A stretch of 20,022 nt of DNA from an uncultured Gammaproteobacteria bacterium. Lineage in GTDB: Bacteria > Pseudomonadota > Gammaproteobacteria > Pseudomonadales > Azotimanducaceae_A. Positions within the stretch are counted from its first letter, which is position 1. The number at the start of each line of letters is the position of its first letter. A program made the translations under genes and the position numbers. Under the pieces are notes generated by a model. It saw nothing but the letters and a program-made list of their open reading frames with translations. It did not search any database and was not told the DNA's origin. The stretch lies in NCBI GenBank assembly GCA_913049565.1, contig CAJWZG010000022.1:1-20022 (forward strand), in the 5' to 3' direction. Positions 7,660 through 15,260 of the stretch are shown here, piece by piece.

Positions 7660-9021
7660 ATGAGACAACGAATGAAAAGAATTATATGGACTGGATTGGT
7701 CTTAGCCTCGTTACTTTCGGGCCCAGCTAGCGCACGAGAGATTGGCTCGAGCTCTCCCGAGCGGCAGGGGTTTTCTAGCGATCGGTTAGAACACATAACA
7801 CGTTTCATGAACGCTAAAGTAGAAGACGGCACAATGGTAGGCGGCATGGGCGTCATAGCCCGAAACGGTAAGGTCGTCTACAGCCAAACCTACGGACAGG
7901 CCGACAGAGAGGCAGGCCGCGCGATGGAAGAGGACGCGATTTATCGGATTTATTCCATGACGAAGCCGGTGACCAGCGTGGCACTCATGATGCTTTATGA
8001 AGAGGGTAAATTCCGTCTGAACGATCCTGTGGCTCGGTATTTGCCTGAATTAGCAAATTTAGAAGTAGCTCTGTCGACGGCTGGAACCGGCATGGTGTCC
8101 GACGGGACAGTAAGTCGCAGTATCGGTGAAGGAGATGCTGAGTTGGTGGGGCAGACCCGTGCGCCCGCCAGACAACCCACGATTCGTGATCTGCTCACTC
8201 ATACAGCGGGCTTCACGTATGGCATTTTTGGCAATACGGAAGTCGATCAGCTTTACCGAAAAACGCAAATGATGGGTGAGTTGAATCTGGAGCAATTCGT
8301 GAAGACTCTCGGCGAGCTCCCCTTGCAATATGAACCGGGTACGCAGTGGCATTACAGTGTCTCGGTCGACGTTCAGGGCCGACTGGTTGAAGTGTTATCG
8401 GGTCTGACCTTCGGGGAATTTTTGCAGCAACGGATTTTTGGCCCGTTAGGTATGATAGACACAGCGTTTTTTGTCCCTACAGAAAAATTGCCCCGGTTTG
8501 CCCAGCTTTACAAACCCAAGGGTCTGACTAACAACAATTTTCTTGCCCCGCCCAGCGGCAAAGGTTTGGAAGTAGCCGATGATTGGCTGAACTTCGGATA
8601 TTTGCGCCCACCTGTCTTTGAAGGAGGAGGTGCAGGGCTCGTCTCTACTGCTCGTGACTACTTGAGATTTTCTCAAGCGTTACTCAACGGTGGTGAACTG
8701 GACGGAGTGCGCATTCTTTCCCCTAAAACAATTGAACTCATGACGATTAATCATCTGAGTGACCTACCTATGGGTTGGGGCCGTAAAGGGGCTGGTTTTG
8801 GTTTGGGCTTCGGCCTAGTGCTCAATCCGGGTGAATTTGGCGAAGTAGGGTCTGCAGGGGAGTATAGCTGGGGCGGTGCAGCAGGCACGCGCTTTTGGAT
8901 TGACCCCCGAGAGAACCTGGTCGGTATGTTCATGGTGCAAAGCATGCCGCATCGCACCCGATTGGCTGATGATTTTCGAGTTCTCACCTATGGTGCGATG
9001 ACCGAAAGTCAGGGCGACTAG
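7660..9021 (+). CDS. Exported serine hydrolase, beta-lactamase class C / family VIII esterase-like
   Basis: This 453-residue protein has a signal peptide (MKRIIWTGLVLASLLSGPASA, cleaved before REI) and is expected in the periplasm or outside. The catalytic S-x-x-K is SMTK (99-102). The second-motif Tyr is in WHYSVSVDVQG (Y232), and the third motif is replaced by WGGAAGT near residue 411. This combination is typical of family VIII carboxylesterases (EstB type) rather than true AmpC enzymes, which have YxN and KTG. It probably cleaves an ester or amide; substrate unknown. A 40-residue insertion between LANLEVAL and QPTIRDLLTHTAG is longer than I would expect. The start is ATG 7660, preceded by AAGAGGA; ATG 7672 would also leave a signal peptide. 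It lies 19 bases after the DUF5916 gene and is probably co-transcribed with it. Confidence 0.9.
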   Translation: MRQRMKRIIWTGLVLASLLSGPASAREIGSSSPERQGFSSDRLEHITRFMNAKVEDGTMVGGMGVIARNGKVVYSQTYGQADREAGRAMEEDAIYRIYSMTKPVTSVALMMLYEEGKFRLNDPVARYLPELANLEVALSTAGTGMVSDGTVSRSIGEGDAELVGQTRAPARQPTIRDLLTHTAGFTYGIFGNTEVDQLYRKTQMMGELNLEQFVKTLGELPLQYEPGTQWHYSVSVDVQGRLVEVLSGLTFGEFLQQRIFGPLGMIDTAFFVPTEKLPRFAQLYKPKGLTNNNFLAPPSGKGLEVADDWLNFGYLRPPVFEGGGAGLVSTARDYLRFSQALLNGGELDGVRILSPKTIELMTINHLSDLPMGWGRKGAGFGLGFGLVLNPGEFGEVGSAGEYSWGGAAGTRFWIDPRENLVGMFMVQSMPHRTRLADDFRVLTYGAMTESQGD

Positions 9022-9053
9022 CAATCACACATTAATCTGAGGCGAGAGAAGAC

Positions 9054-10424
9054 GTGCGTAATGGCTTGCTGTGGGTTGGGGTGGCGACTGGCTCGCTGGT
9101 CTTTTTTGCAATGCTTAGCCTTCAGTCGGTTGGCATGTCGCCAATCAGTTTGTCTGCGAATATTGCTGTAGGCACGGGTATGGGTGCAAAACTCGCCTGC
9201 TCCGGTCGTTTTTTGAGTGGCTTTGACGAAGCCCAGATCCGAGACGATTTAGCCTCATATAGTCCTGCGATCGATTGGTTTTCAATCACACTGGACGAGG
9301 AGGCGTCTCGTGCAACTGTTGATCTGATGGGTTTTTCCCGTACCTCTGCGACCTATCGCGATGGCATCGGCTGTACCCTCGACCAAGATGACACGACGCT
9401 ACTCGACAACCTTGTCGCGCCTGTCGCCGCCAATGTGGACGAAACTTTGGTCTGGCCGGCAGGCCCGAGTGTTTCCGCCCCTGACCCGCTGCTGACCCAG
9501 ACTTTGGCTCAATCGTTAGCGATAGATCAGCAAGAGGGTTTGCAGACCCGCGCCTTGGTCATGGTGCGCGGAGGGCAAATTGTGGCTGAAGCCTATTCGT
9601 CGGGCATTACGCCTGATACGCCACTGATGGGCTGGTCTCAGGGGAAAAGCCTTACGTCGCTGATGATGGGTTGGTTGCAACAGCGGCAACTGCTGGCGGT
9701 CGCTGAGCAAAATCTATTCCCGCAGTGGGCTTCAGATGAGCGTGCTGAAGTTAGCGTGAAAAATCTGCTGCAGATGAGTAGCGGTCTCGACTTTTCGGAG
9801 GTCTATGCGCCGGGTTCTGATGCCACCCGCATGCTATTTATGGATACCGTTGCGTCGAATGTGCCGCTACAAAGCGGATTGGAGTTCGCGCCGGGAACAC
9901 ACTTTTCCTATTCATCGGGCACGACCAATTTGCTTACTCTACTTTTTAGTGAGCGGGTCGGTGGGCCGCAAAATGCCATCAATCATTTATACCAAGATAT
10001 TTTGTGGCCGCTGGGCATGCATCATTCAACGTTTGAACCAGACGCCAACGGTGTGTTTGTTGGCAGCTCTAATATTTATGCCTCAGCCCGAGACTGGGCA
10101 CGTCTGGGTCTCGTGTTTCTGCGGGAAGGCGAGCTGAATGGCGTTCGCGTTGCGACACGCGCCTATATGCAAGAGGCCGTGCAGCCCAATGGCAGCAGTA
10201 ATGATCCTGCGTATGGGTATCAGGTGTGGTTGAATCGGGGCGGGACGACGCTGCGATGGCCAAACCTGCCGGCTGACGCCTATGCATTTACTGGCAATCG
10301 AGGCCAAGTGGTGATGATGATTCCATCTCTCGACGTGGTACTGGTGCGCATGGGATGGAGCTCAAACTATTACCCCCGTAATCAGCGGTTCGGCGAATGG
10401 CTAGCGTCGGCAGGTTTGCGTTAA
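9054..10424 (+). CDS. Membrane-anchored or exported serine hydrolase (beta-lactamase fold, NylB-like)
   Basis: This 456-residue protein begins with one hydrophobic helix (LLWVGVATGSLVFFAMLSLQ, about 5-24) that may be a signal or an anchor. The catalytic S-x-x-K is SQGK (195-198) inside MGWSQGKSLTSLMMGWL. The second motif is YSSGTTN (from Y286), and a late GNRGQVVMMIPSLDVVLVRMG supplies the third-motif region. This pattern resembles 6-aminohexanoate-dimer hydrolase (NylB) and related enzymes more than the family VIII enzyme upstream, so the two neighbours are distant paralogs, not a recent duplication. The roughly 140 residues before the catalytic domain are not recognised. The start is GTG at 9054, after a purine-rich GGCGAGAGAAGAC. 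It is 32 bases downstream of the previous gene and closes the plus-strand operon. Substrate unknown. Confidence 0.87.
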   Translation: MRNGLLWVGVATGSLVFFAMLSLQSVGMSPISLSANIAVGTGMGAKLACSGRFLSGFDEAQIRDDLASYSPAIDWFSITLDEEASRATVDLMGFSRTSATYRDGIGCTLDQDDTTLLDNLVAPVAANVDETLVWPAGPSVSAPDPLLTQTLAQSLAIDQQEGLQTRALVMVRGGQIVAEAYSSGITPDTPLMGWSQGKSLTSLMMGWLQQRQLLAVAEQNLFPQWASDERAEVSVKNLLQMSSGLDFSEVYAPGSDATRMLFMDTVASNVPLQSGLEFAPGTHFSYSSGTTNLLTLLFSERVGGPQNAINHLYQDILWPLGMHHSTFEPDANGVFVGSSNIYASARDWARLGLVFLREGELNGVRVATRAYMQEAVQPNGSSNDPAYGYQVWLNRGGTTLRWPNLPADAYAFTGNRGQVVMMIPSLDVVLVRMGWSSNYYPRNQRFGEWLASAGLR

Positions 10425-10435
10425 GCAAGCGTCAA

Positions 10436-10454
10436 CTATCGGCTGTGCCGATAG
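10436..10454 (+). terminator. Stem-loop after the plus-strand hydrolase operon
   Basis: An 8-bp perfect stem CTATCGGC / GCCGATAG closes on the three-base loop TGT. It starts 12 bases after the stop at 10424 and is followed by TCTTTG, a weak U-tract. The hairpin also encodes the last residues and stop of the convergent GMC gene, so its sequence serves both roles. Termination of the plus-strand operon is inferred. Confidence 0.45.
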
Positions 10455-12058
10455 TCTTTGCGGATAAATTCAGCCCCTCGTTCAGCGATCATCACCGTGG
10501 GTGCGTTGGTGTTGCCTGAGGTAATGGTGGGCATAATCGACGCATCGATGACCCGCAACCCCTGAATTCCATGAACCCTTAGTTGATCATCAACAACGGC
10601 AGCGTTGTCATGCTCAGGCCCCATCTTACAGGTGCCTACCGGATGAAAAATAGTCGTTCCTAAATCTCCTGCCGCGCGCTGCAAATCCTCCTCAGACACC
10701 ACATCTGCGCCCGGCTTTAACTCTTTGGGATTAAATGCCGCCAGTGCTGGCGCTGACATGATCTTGCGAGTGAATTTGAGTCCGGCAACAGCAACCTGCA
10801 GATCTTCTTCAGTGCTTAAATAGTTCGGCGCTATAGCGGGAGCGTCATGAGGGTCGGCAGACTTAAGTGACACGGTGCCCCGGCTGGAAGGCCGCAAATT
10901 ACAAACTGAGGGGGTGATTGCATTGTACTTGTGCAGCGGCGATCCAAACTTGTCGAGGGACAGCGGCTGCACATGCCACTCAATGTTCGCAGAGGTTTGC
11001 GAGGGGTCGCTTTTGGCGAAGGCGCCAAGCTGGGACGGTGGCATGGTCAGCGGCCCCGTCTTCTTTAAAAAGTACTCAATGCCCATCATGGCCATACCCC
11101 ATGGGGTGCGAGCGCGCTGGTTTAGGGTAACCGTGTTGTCCACTTGATAGATGGTTCGAATCTGCAAATGATCTTGCAGGTTCTGACCGACGCCGCTAAG
11201 CGCGTGCTTTACCGTAATGCCGTGGGTGCGCAGATCATCCGGACGGCCAATTCCGGACAGCTGAAGCAGCTGCGGTGAGGCGATAGCCCCTGCGGCGAGC
11301 AGTACCTCGTTGTTTGCGTGAATTTCCCGTCGCTTGCCCTTATGAAGCAGCTTAACGCCGGTGGCTTGGAGCTCGTCGCAGTCGCCGATAAAGCTGATGG
11401 ACTCCACTGTGGCCTCAGTCATAACCGTAAGGTTTGGGCGTTCTTTGGCTGTATCTAAAAATGCGCGTGCGGCGCTCCAGCGCTTACCAGTGCGTTGATT
11501 CATCTGAAAATAGGCGTTGCCAAAGTTGTCGCCCCGATTGAACTCATCGATTTTGGGGATGCCGCATTGTTCCGCAGCGTCACGCCAGACATCGAGAATT
11601 TCCCAGTTGACGCGTCGTTCCTCTACCCGAAGCTCGCCACCGCTACCGTGAAAGTCATCGGCCCCGTGTTGGTAGTCTTCCGATCGACGGAAAACCGGCA
11701 GTACGTCGTTCCATGCCCACCCGCGATTGCCCAGGCTCGACCAATGATCAAAGTCGGACTTTTGGCCCCGCATATAGATCATGGCGTTAATCGATGAGCA
11801 CCCACCAATAACCTTGCCTCGGGCGTAACCGATGCTGCGACCGTTTAGTCCTGGTTCGGGTTCGGTTTCGAAACACCAATCAGTTCTTGGGTTGCCAATG
11901 GTGTACAGGTAGCCAACCGGAATATCGATCCAAAAGTAGTTGTCTTTTTTTCCAGCCTCGAGCAGCAAGACCTGCTTGCTAGGATCCATCGACAGGCGAT
12001 TGGCGAGCACGCATCCAGCCGTGCCCGCCCCAACGATAATATAGTCAAATCGATCCAT
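10436..12058 (-). CDS. GMC-family FAD-dependent alcohol/choline dehydrogenase-like oxidoreductase
   Basis: This 540-residue flavoenzyme is expected to oxidise an alcohol to an aldehyde and pass electrons to quinone or another acceptor, at the cytoplasmic membrane or in the cytosol. The FAD-binding Rossmann motif is VGAGTAGCVLANRL (9-22), with Glu34 at the end of the second strand (LLLEAG) to bind ribose. The first GMC signature includes GKVIGGCSSINAMIYMRG. The second is GAIASPQLLQLSGIG. The active-site His is about His472 (FHPVGTCKMG), and the second catalytic position is Asn in SGNTNAP (about 516). Length and motifs fit the BetA/AlkJ clade; the true substrate may be an aliphatic or terpenoid alcohol rather than choline, because no betaine genes are nearby. 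It starts at ATG 12058, 46 bases after the COQ4-like gene on the same strand, and probably shares its transcript. Confidence 0.93.
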   Translation of the reverse strand: MDRFDYIIVGAGTAGCVLANRLSMDPSKQVLLLEAGKKDNYFWIDIPVGYLYTIGNPRTDWCFETEPEPGLNGRSIGYARGKVIGGCSSINAMIYMRGQKSDFDHWSSLGNRGWAWNDVLPVFRRSEDYQHGADDFHGSGGELRVEERRVNWEILDVWRDAAEQCGIPKIDEFNRGDNFGNAYFQMNQRTGKRWSAARAFLDTAKERPNLTVMTEATVESISFIGDCDELQATGVKLLHKGKRREIHANNEVLLAAGAIASPQLLQLSGIGRPDDLRTHGITVKHALSGVGQNLQDHLQIRTIYQVDNTVTLNQRARTPWGMAMMGIEYFLKKTGPLTMPPSQLGAFAKSDPSQTSANIEWHVQPLSLDKFGSPLHKYNAITPSVCNLRPSSRGTVSLKSADPHDAPAIAPNYLSTEEDLQVAVAGLKFTRKIMSAPALAAFNPKELKPGADVVSEEDLQRAAGDLGTTIFHPVGTCKMGPEHDNAAVVDDQLRVHGIQGLRVIDASIMPTITSGNTNAPTVMIAERGAEFIRKDYRHSR

Positions 12059-12104
12059 GCCTAGCTATGGATGGCGAAATGTGACGGGAACATTCGTCGA
12101 TCGA

Positions 12105-12881
12105 TCAACTGCTGGCCATTAGGTCAAACCGACGCAGGTCTTGATAGCGCTGAGGTGGTCGGATGTTGAGCGAGGCACGCACCTGGCCGATGGGCTGACT
12201 TAGCAGGGTCTCCCAATCCTCGGCGGGTAGCCACTTGGCTTTTTTGCCGTCCCGATAAGCGGCAAGCACCGCTTTTGGAACACTCCAGCCGTACCTCTTC
12301 GTCATCTGGTAAATGCCGACTAAGGCGATAAACGCGATCCCTCGGTTTGCGCTTTGGGCGCAAGTGAAGGCGAGGAGGCACACTTCCCCTAGTTCATCTC
12401 GACCATAGGCCGTTAGGGTGTGCCAAAGATCGTGCATATCGCGCTGACGATTCGCGAACAGCAGTAGGTCACCTTTCAGCTCCCCAGCAGATCGCGTGTC
12501 TTGGCTGGGTTCGACGAGGCCATCGGCGCTAATCTCTTCCTTGGTAACGAAGTTAAGATAGTGGGCGGCCAGCGAGTGGGCCGGCTGTTGGGCCAATTGT
12601 TTGCGGTCGCGGAGTGAATTCAACAGCGAGCGCTTCTCTGCAAGTATTGTGCGTCCCATGTCCGTCGTTTTGAAGCGCCGGAATCCTTTATCCAACGCGT
12701 CCCCAGCCAAGGCCTCGATAATGATAAAAACTTCTTCTGTAGCTTCAGGGTTTTTCACCAATCGGCGCATGGCACTGAATGCTTTGCGCCATTGGGTACG
12801 CGATTGTTTGCGCGAGCGTGTCAACGGTTGAATGGAAGTTTTCTGGCGCGGCTCGTCTGCAGGCGTGGGGGAATTGCTCAT
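12105..12881 (-). CDS. COQ4-family protein (ubiquinone biosynthesis-like)
   Basis: This protein of about 258 residues has the COQ4 metal-binding signature HDxxH-x11-E exactly: His150, Asp151, His154 and Glu166 within RDMHDLWHTLTAYGRDELGE. Upstream segments (MRRLVKNPEATEEVFIIIEA, FRRFKTTDMGRTIL, LAAHYLNFV) also fit the helical COQ4 fold. In mitochondria COQ4 supports coenzyme Q ring modification; recent work assigns it C1 oxidative decarboxylation (established for COQ4, not shown here). Bacteria with the usual ubi pathway do not need it, so a duty on another quinone-like or aromatic compound is possible. The start is taken as ATG 12881 (MSNSPTPADE). The frame is open further upstream to 13133, but that part overlaps the divergent spacer and GST 5' end and carries no family similarity. 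The first 30 residues are basic and probably disordered. It precedes the GMC gene. Confidence 0.82.
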   Translation of the reverse strand: MSNSPTPADEPRQKTSIQPLTRSRKQSRTQWRKAFSAMRRLVKNPEATEEVFIIIEALAGDALDKGFRRFKTTDMGRTILAEKRSLLNSLRDRKQLAQQPAHSLAAHYLNFVTKEEISADGLVEPSQDTRSAGELKGDLLLFANRQRDMHDLWHTLTAYGRDELGEVCLLAFTCAQSANRGIAFIALVGIYQMTKRYGWSVPKAVLAAYRDGKKAKWLPAEDWETLLSQPIGQVRASLNIRPPQRYQDLRRFDLMASS

Positions 12882-12910
12882 TAAATTTTTGCTACATAAA
12901 TAAAGGCCAG

Positions 12911-12939
12911 ATCCTATGTATTCGATCGAGTTGGCGCAA
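12911..12939 (-). promoter_or_regulatory. Candidate sigma70-type promoter for the COQ4-GMC operon
   Basis: On the minus strand TTGCGC (-35) and TAGGAT (-10) are separated by 17 bases. Transcription would start near 12904, giving a leader of about 23 bases before ATG 12881. Each hexamer matches four of six consensus bases, so this is suggestive only; it agrees with the shorter start chosen for the COQ4-like gene. The rest of the divergent spacer 12882-13038 shows no other strong signal. Confidence 0.35.
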
Positions 12940-13038
12940 CTTTCGCATTCACTTGCGTGAGCTGTAATTGGTATATCTTCTGGACACCGGCCAAGAGGCA
13001 ATGGTTGACTCGTCAAACAAGATTCAAGAGGGAAGAAC

Positions 13039-13674
13039 ATGATGAAGCTGTATGGAGTACCGGCGGCACCCAATCCGACTAAGGTGATGCTGTATTTAGC
13101 CGAGCGCGAGGCGCGCGGCAGTGACCTGAACATTGAACATGTCCGCGTTAATACGCTGAAAGGCGAACAGAATCAGCCCGAGCATTTGGCGCGGAATGTA
13201 TTCGGGGCTCTACCTACCCTTGAACTGGAGGACGGTCGCTTCATCGTCGAGTCGCTGTCCATCATCTACTTCTTGGAAGACCTCTTTCCCGAAAACAATT
13301 TGCAAAGTGACGATCCCATCGTCCGCGGGATCGCCAGAGACGTTGAGCGCAACATCGAGACGCGCTTCGCCAACAACCTCAGCCGCTATGTGCATGCGGT
13401 GAACTCACCGTTGGGGTTACCCAAAGACCCCAAGGTGGCGGCTGAAATCGAAGCCGCAATGCCAAAAGCCCTGAATTACATTGAGAATATACTCCGTGAT
13501 GGAAGGCCCCTGCTTGGTGGTGATGAGGTTTCTATCGCAGATTGCACCCTACAATCGGCTTTACAGTTTGCGCGTTTTGGCAAAGTTGATGTGACTGCCG
13601 ACTATCCGCAAATCTGCGCTTGGAACAAGCGCTATTGCCAGCGGCCGGCTGCCAAGGCGGTACTGAAGTTCTAG
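13039..13674 (+). CDS. Glutathione S-transferase
   Basis: This 211-residue cytosolic GST conjugates or reduces substrates with glutathione. The N-terminal thioredoxin-like domain (1-80) starts MKLYGVPAAPNPTKVMLYL. The glutathione-binding elements are the cis-proline in GALPTLELEDG (Pro59) and Glu71-Ser72 in FIVESLSI. The all-helical C-terminal domain carries the N-capping box SIAD (165-168) in GGDEVSIADCTLQ. The catalytic position near the first helix is occupied by Pro/Asn-Pro-Thr residues (AAPNPTKV), as in the many bacterial GSTs of the beta/nu-like classes without an obvious Tyr or Cys. GAGGGA lies before ATG 13039; ATG 13042 is an equal alternative. It diverges from the COQ4-GMC pair and converges on the acyl-CoA ligase 17 bases away. 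A detoxification role alongside the epoxide hydrolase is plausible but inferred. Confidence 0.92.
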   Translation: MMKLYGVPAAPNPTKVMLYLAEREARGSDLNIEHVRVNTLKGEQNQPEHLARNVFGALPTLELEDGRFIVESLSIIYFLEDLFPENNLQSDDPIVRGIARDVERNIETRFANNLSRYVHAVNSPLGLPKDPKVAAEIEAAMPKALNYIENILRDGRPLLGGDEVSIADCTLQSALQFARFGKVDVTADYPQICAWNKRYCQRPAAKAVLKF

Positions 13675-13691
13675 CTGGGCAAACAGTTCGG

Positions 13692-15224
13692 TCAGTTCTT
13701 CGCGGGCCAGTACTGTTCTTTTAGCAAGCGTTTATAGAGTTTGCCAGTAGGTAGCCGAGGCAAAGCATCTGTGAAGTCGACCGAGCGCGGCACCTTGTAA
13801 CCGGCTAGGTTTGCCTTGGCAAATGCGATGAGGTCTTGCGCCACTGGCTCATTGGCTTGGTACCCTGCGGCTAGTTCTACGACAGCTTTGACCTCCTCGC
13901 CGAAGTCGTCGTTGGGCACACCGAAGACCGCTACATCCTGAACCGCATCGTGCAAAATAAGCGCGTCCTCAATCTCTTGAGGATAAATGTTCACCCCACC
14001 TGAAATGATCATATAAGCCTTGCGATCGGTCAGATACAGGTAGCCCTCCTTATCGACGTAGCCCACGTCGCCCAAGGATGTCCAGTTGTCGTGAGTTGGG
14101 TGCGTGGCCGATTGAGTCTTATCCGGTGCATTGTGGTATTCAAAGCTCCGCGCGGGTTGCTCGAAGTAGACCATGCCTTCTTCGCCAGCAGGCAACTCGC
14201 TACCTTGCTCATCACAGATACGCAAAATACTGTTGTAGGCCCGACCCACTGAACCTGGGTGTGCGAGCCACTCCTCCGGGCCAATCACACAGGTGCCGTT
14301 ACGTTCCGTGCCTGCGTAATATTCCCAAAGAACGGGCCCCCACCATCGCATCATTTGATGTTTGATTTCCTTAGGGCAGGGGGCTGCTGCGTGTATCGCA
14401 CATTGATGGCTGCCGAGGTTGTATTGGTTTTTGGTTGCATCATTGAGCTTAAGCATGCGAATAAACATGGTGGGCACCCACTGTGAATGAGTGACCGAAT
14501 ACTGTTCGATATATTTCAGCGATAACTCTGGGTCAAAGCTCTTCATCATCACTACAGTGCCGCCCAGAGCGAGCGTTCGGGTACAAAACCCAAAAGGAGC
14601 CGCGTGATACAACGGCGCTGGCGATAGGTAAACGGTATCGGCGTTCAAACCATAGGGGTTGTTCACCTCCACTCCGGGTAAGCCGTCACTCACATGACCT
14701 CCCGATAGCGGTCGCTTGATGCCCTTGGGTCGACCTGTGGTGCCAGAGCTGTAGAGCATTGTGTCGCCCGCCCGTTCGTCGTCGATAGGCGTGATGGGTT
14801 GTCCGTTTACTGCCGCCGCGTAGTCGCTGAAGCCCGAGACTTCACCGCCCAACACAAATCGATGCGGGCAGCCTGCAATCAGTGCGCCCAGGGCCTGTGA
14901 TTGCGTTAATTCGGCAGAAGCAAAAATCACTTTGCTGGTGGAATCTGAAACGATGTAGGCGGCTTCGTCCGGCGTCAGATAGCGGTTAATACAGGTCAGA
15001 TACATCCCCGAACGCATAACCCCCCAGCCGATGCAAAAATAGTCGAGATTGTTCTCCATCATAATGGAGACGTGATCCCCAACCGTGAGCCCTAATTGCT
15101 GCAGCAGTTGAGCAACCTGATTAGAGCGTTGATCAAATTCCCGCCAACTGATCTGCTCGCCTGTCGCCGCATCAATGATGGCGGCTGTATCAGGTTTTAG
15201 GCTGGCCCAATGAGCTGGATACAT
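13692..15224 (-). CDS. Acyl-CoA synthetase (AMP-binding, ANL superfamily)
   Basis: This 510-residue ligase activates a carboxylic acid to its CoA thioester through an acyl-AMP intermediate. The P-loop-like motif A3 is YSSGTTGRPKG (158-168). Motif A5 is YYAGTE (302-307). Motifs A7/A8 read LGDVGYVDKEGYLYLTDR (384-401), followed by the hinge and SGGVNIYPQEIE (408-419). The catalytic lysine of motif A10 is Lys495 in LPTGKLYKR. No signal peptide. The length and the RPKGIKRPL extension fit the fatty-acid or aromatic acid FadD-like clades; chain preference cannot be read. The start is ATG 15224, preceded by GGGGAAAG. It lies 36 bases downstream of the MFS gene and is the last of four minus-strand genes, so it may activate the compound that the carrier imports and the epoxide hydrolase processes. 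Confidence 0.93.
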   Translation of the reverse strand: MYPAHWASLKPDTAAIIDAATGEQISWREFDQRSNQVAQLLQQLGLTVGDHVSIMMENNLDYFCIGWGVMRSGMYLTCINRYLTPDEAAYIVSDSTSKVIFASAELTQSQALGALIAGCPHRFVLGGEVSGFSDYAAAVNGQPITPIDDERAGDTMLYSSGTTGRPKGIKRPLSGGHVSDGLPGVEVNNPYGLNADTVYLSPAPLYHAAPFGFCTRTLALGGTVVMMKSFDPELSLKYIEQYSVTHSQWVPTMFIRMLKLNDATKNQYNLGSHQCAIHAAAPCPKEIKHQMMRWWGPVLWEYYAGTERNGTCVIGPEEWLAHPGSVGRAYNSILRICDEQGSELPAGEEGMVYFEQPARSFEYHNAPDKTQSATHPTHDNWTSLGDVGYVDKEGYLYLTDRKAYMIISGGVNIYPQEIEDALILHDAVQDVAVFGVPNDDFGEEVKAVVELAAGYQANEPVAQDLIAFAKANLAGYKVPRSVDFTDALPRLPTGKLYKRLLKEQYWPAKN

Positions 15225-15260
15225 GAACTTTCCCCAGATCTTACAGTCGTTGACAAAGTG

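Noticed and set aside
7660..10424. The two serine hydrolases as a recent tandem duplication
   Set aside because: Their SxxK, Tyr and third motifs and N-terminal regions differ strongly, so they are distant relatives only.
12882..13133. 84-residue N-terminal extension of the COQ4-like protein
   Set aside because: It crosses the divergent promoter region and the GST start and has no COQ4 similarity.
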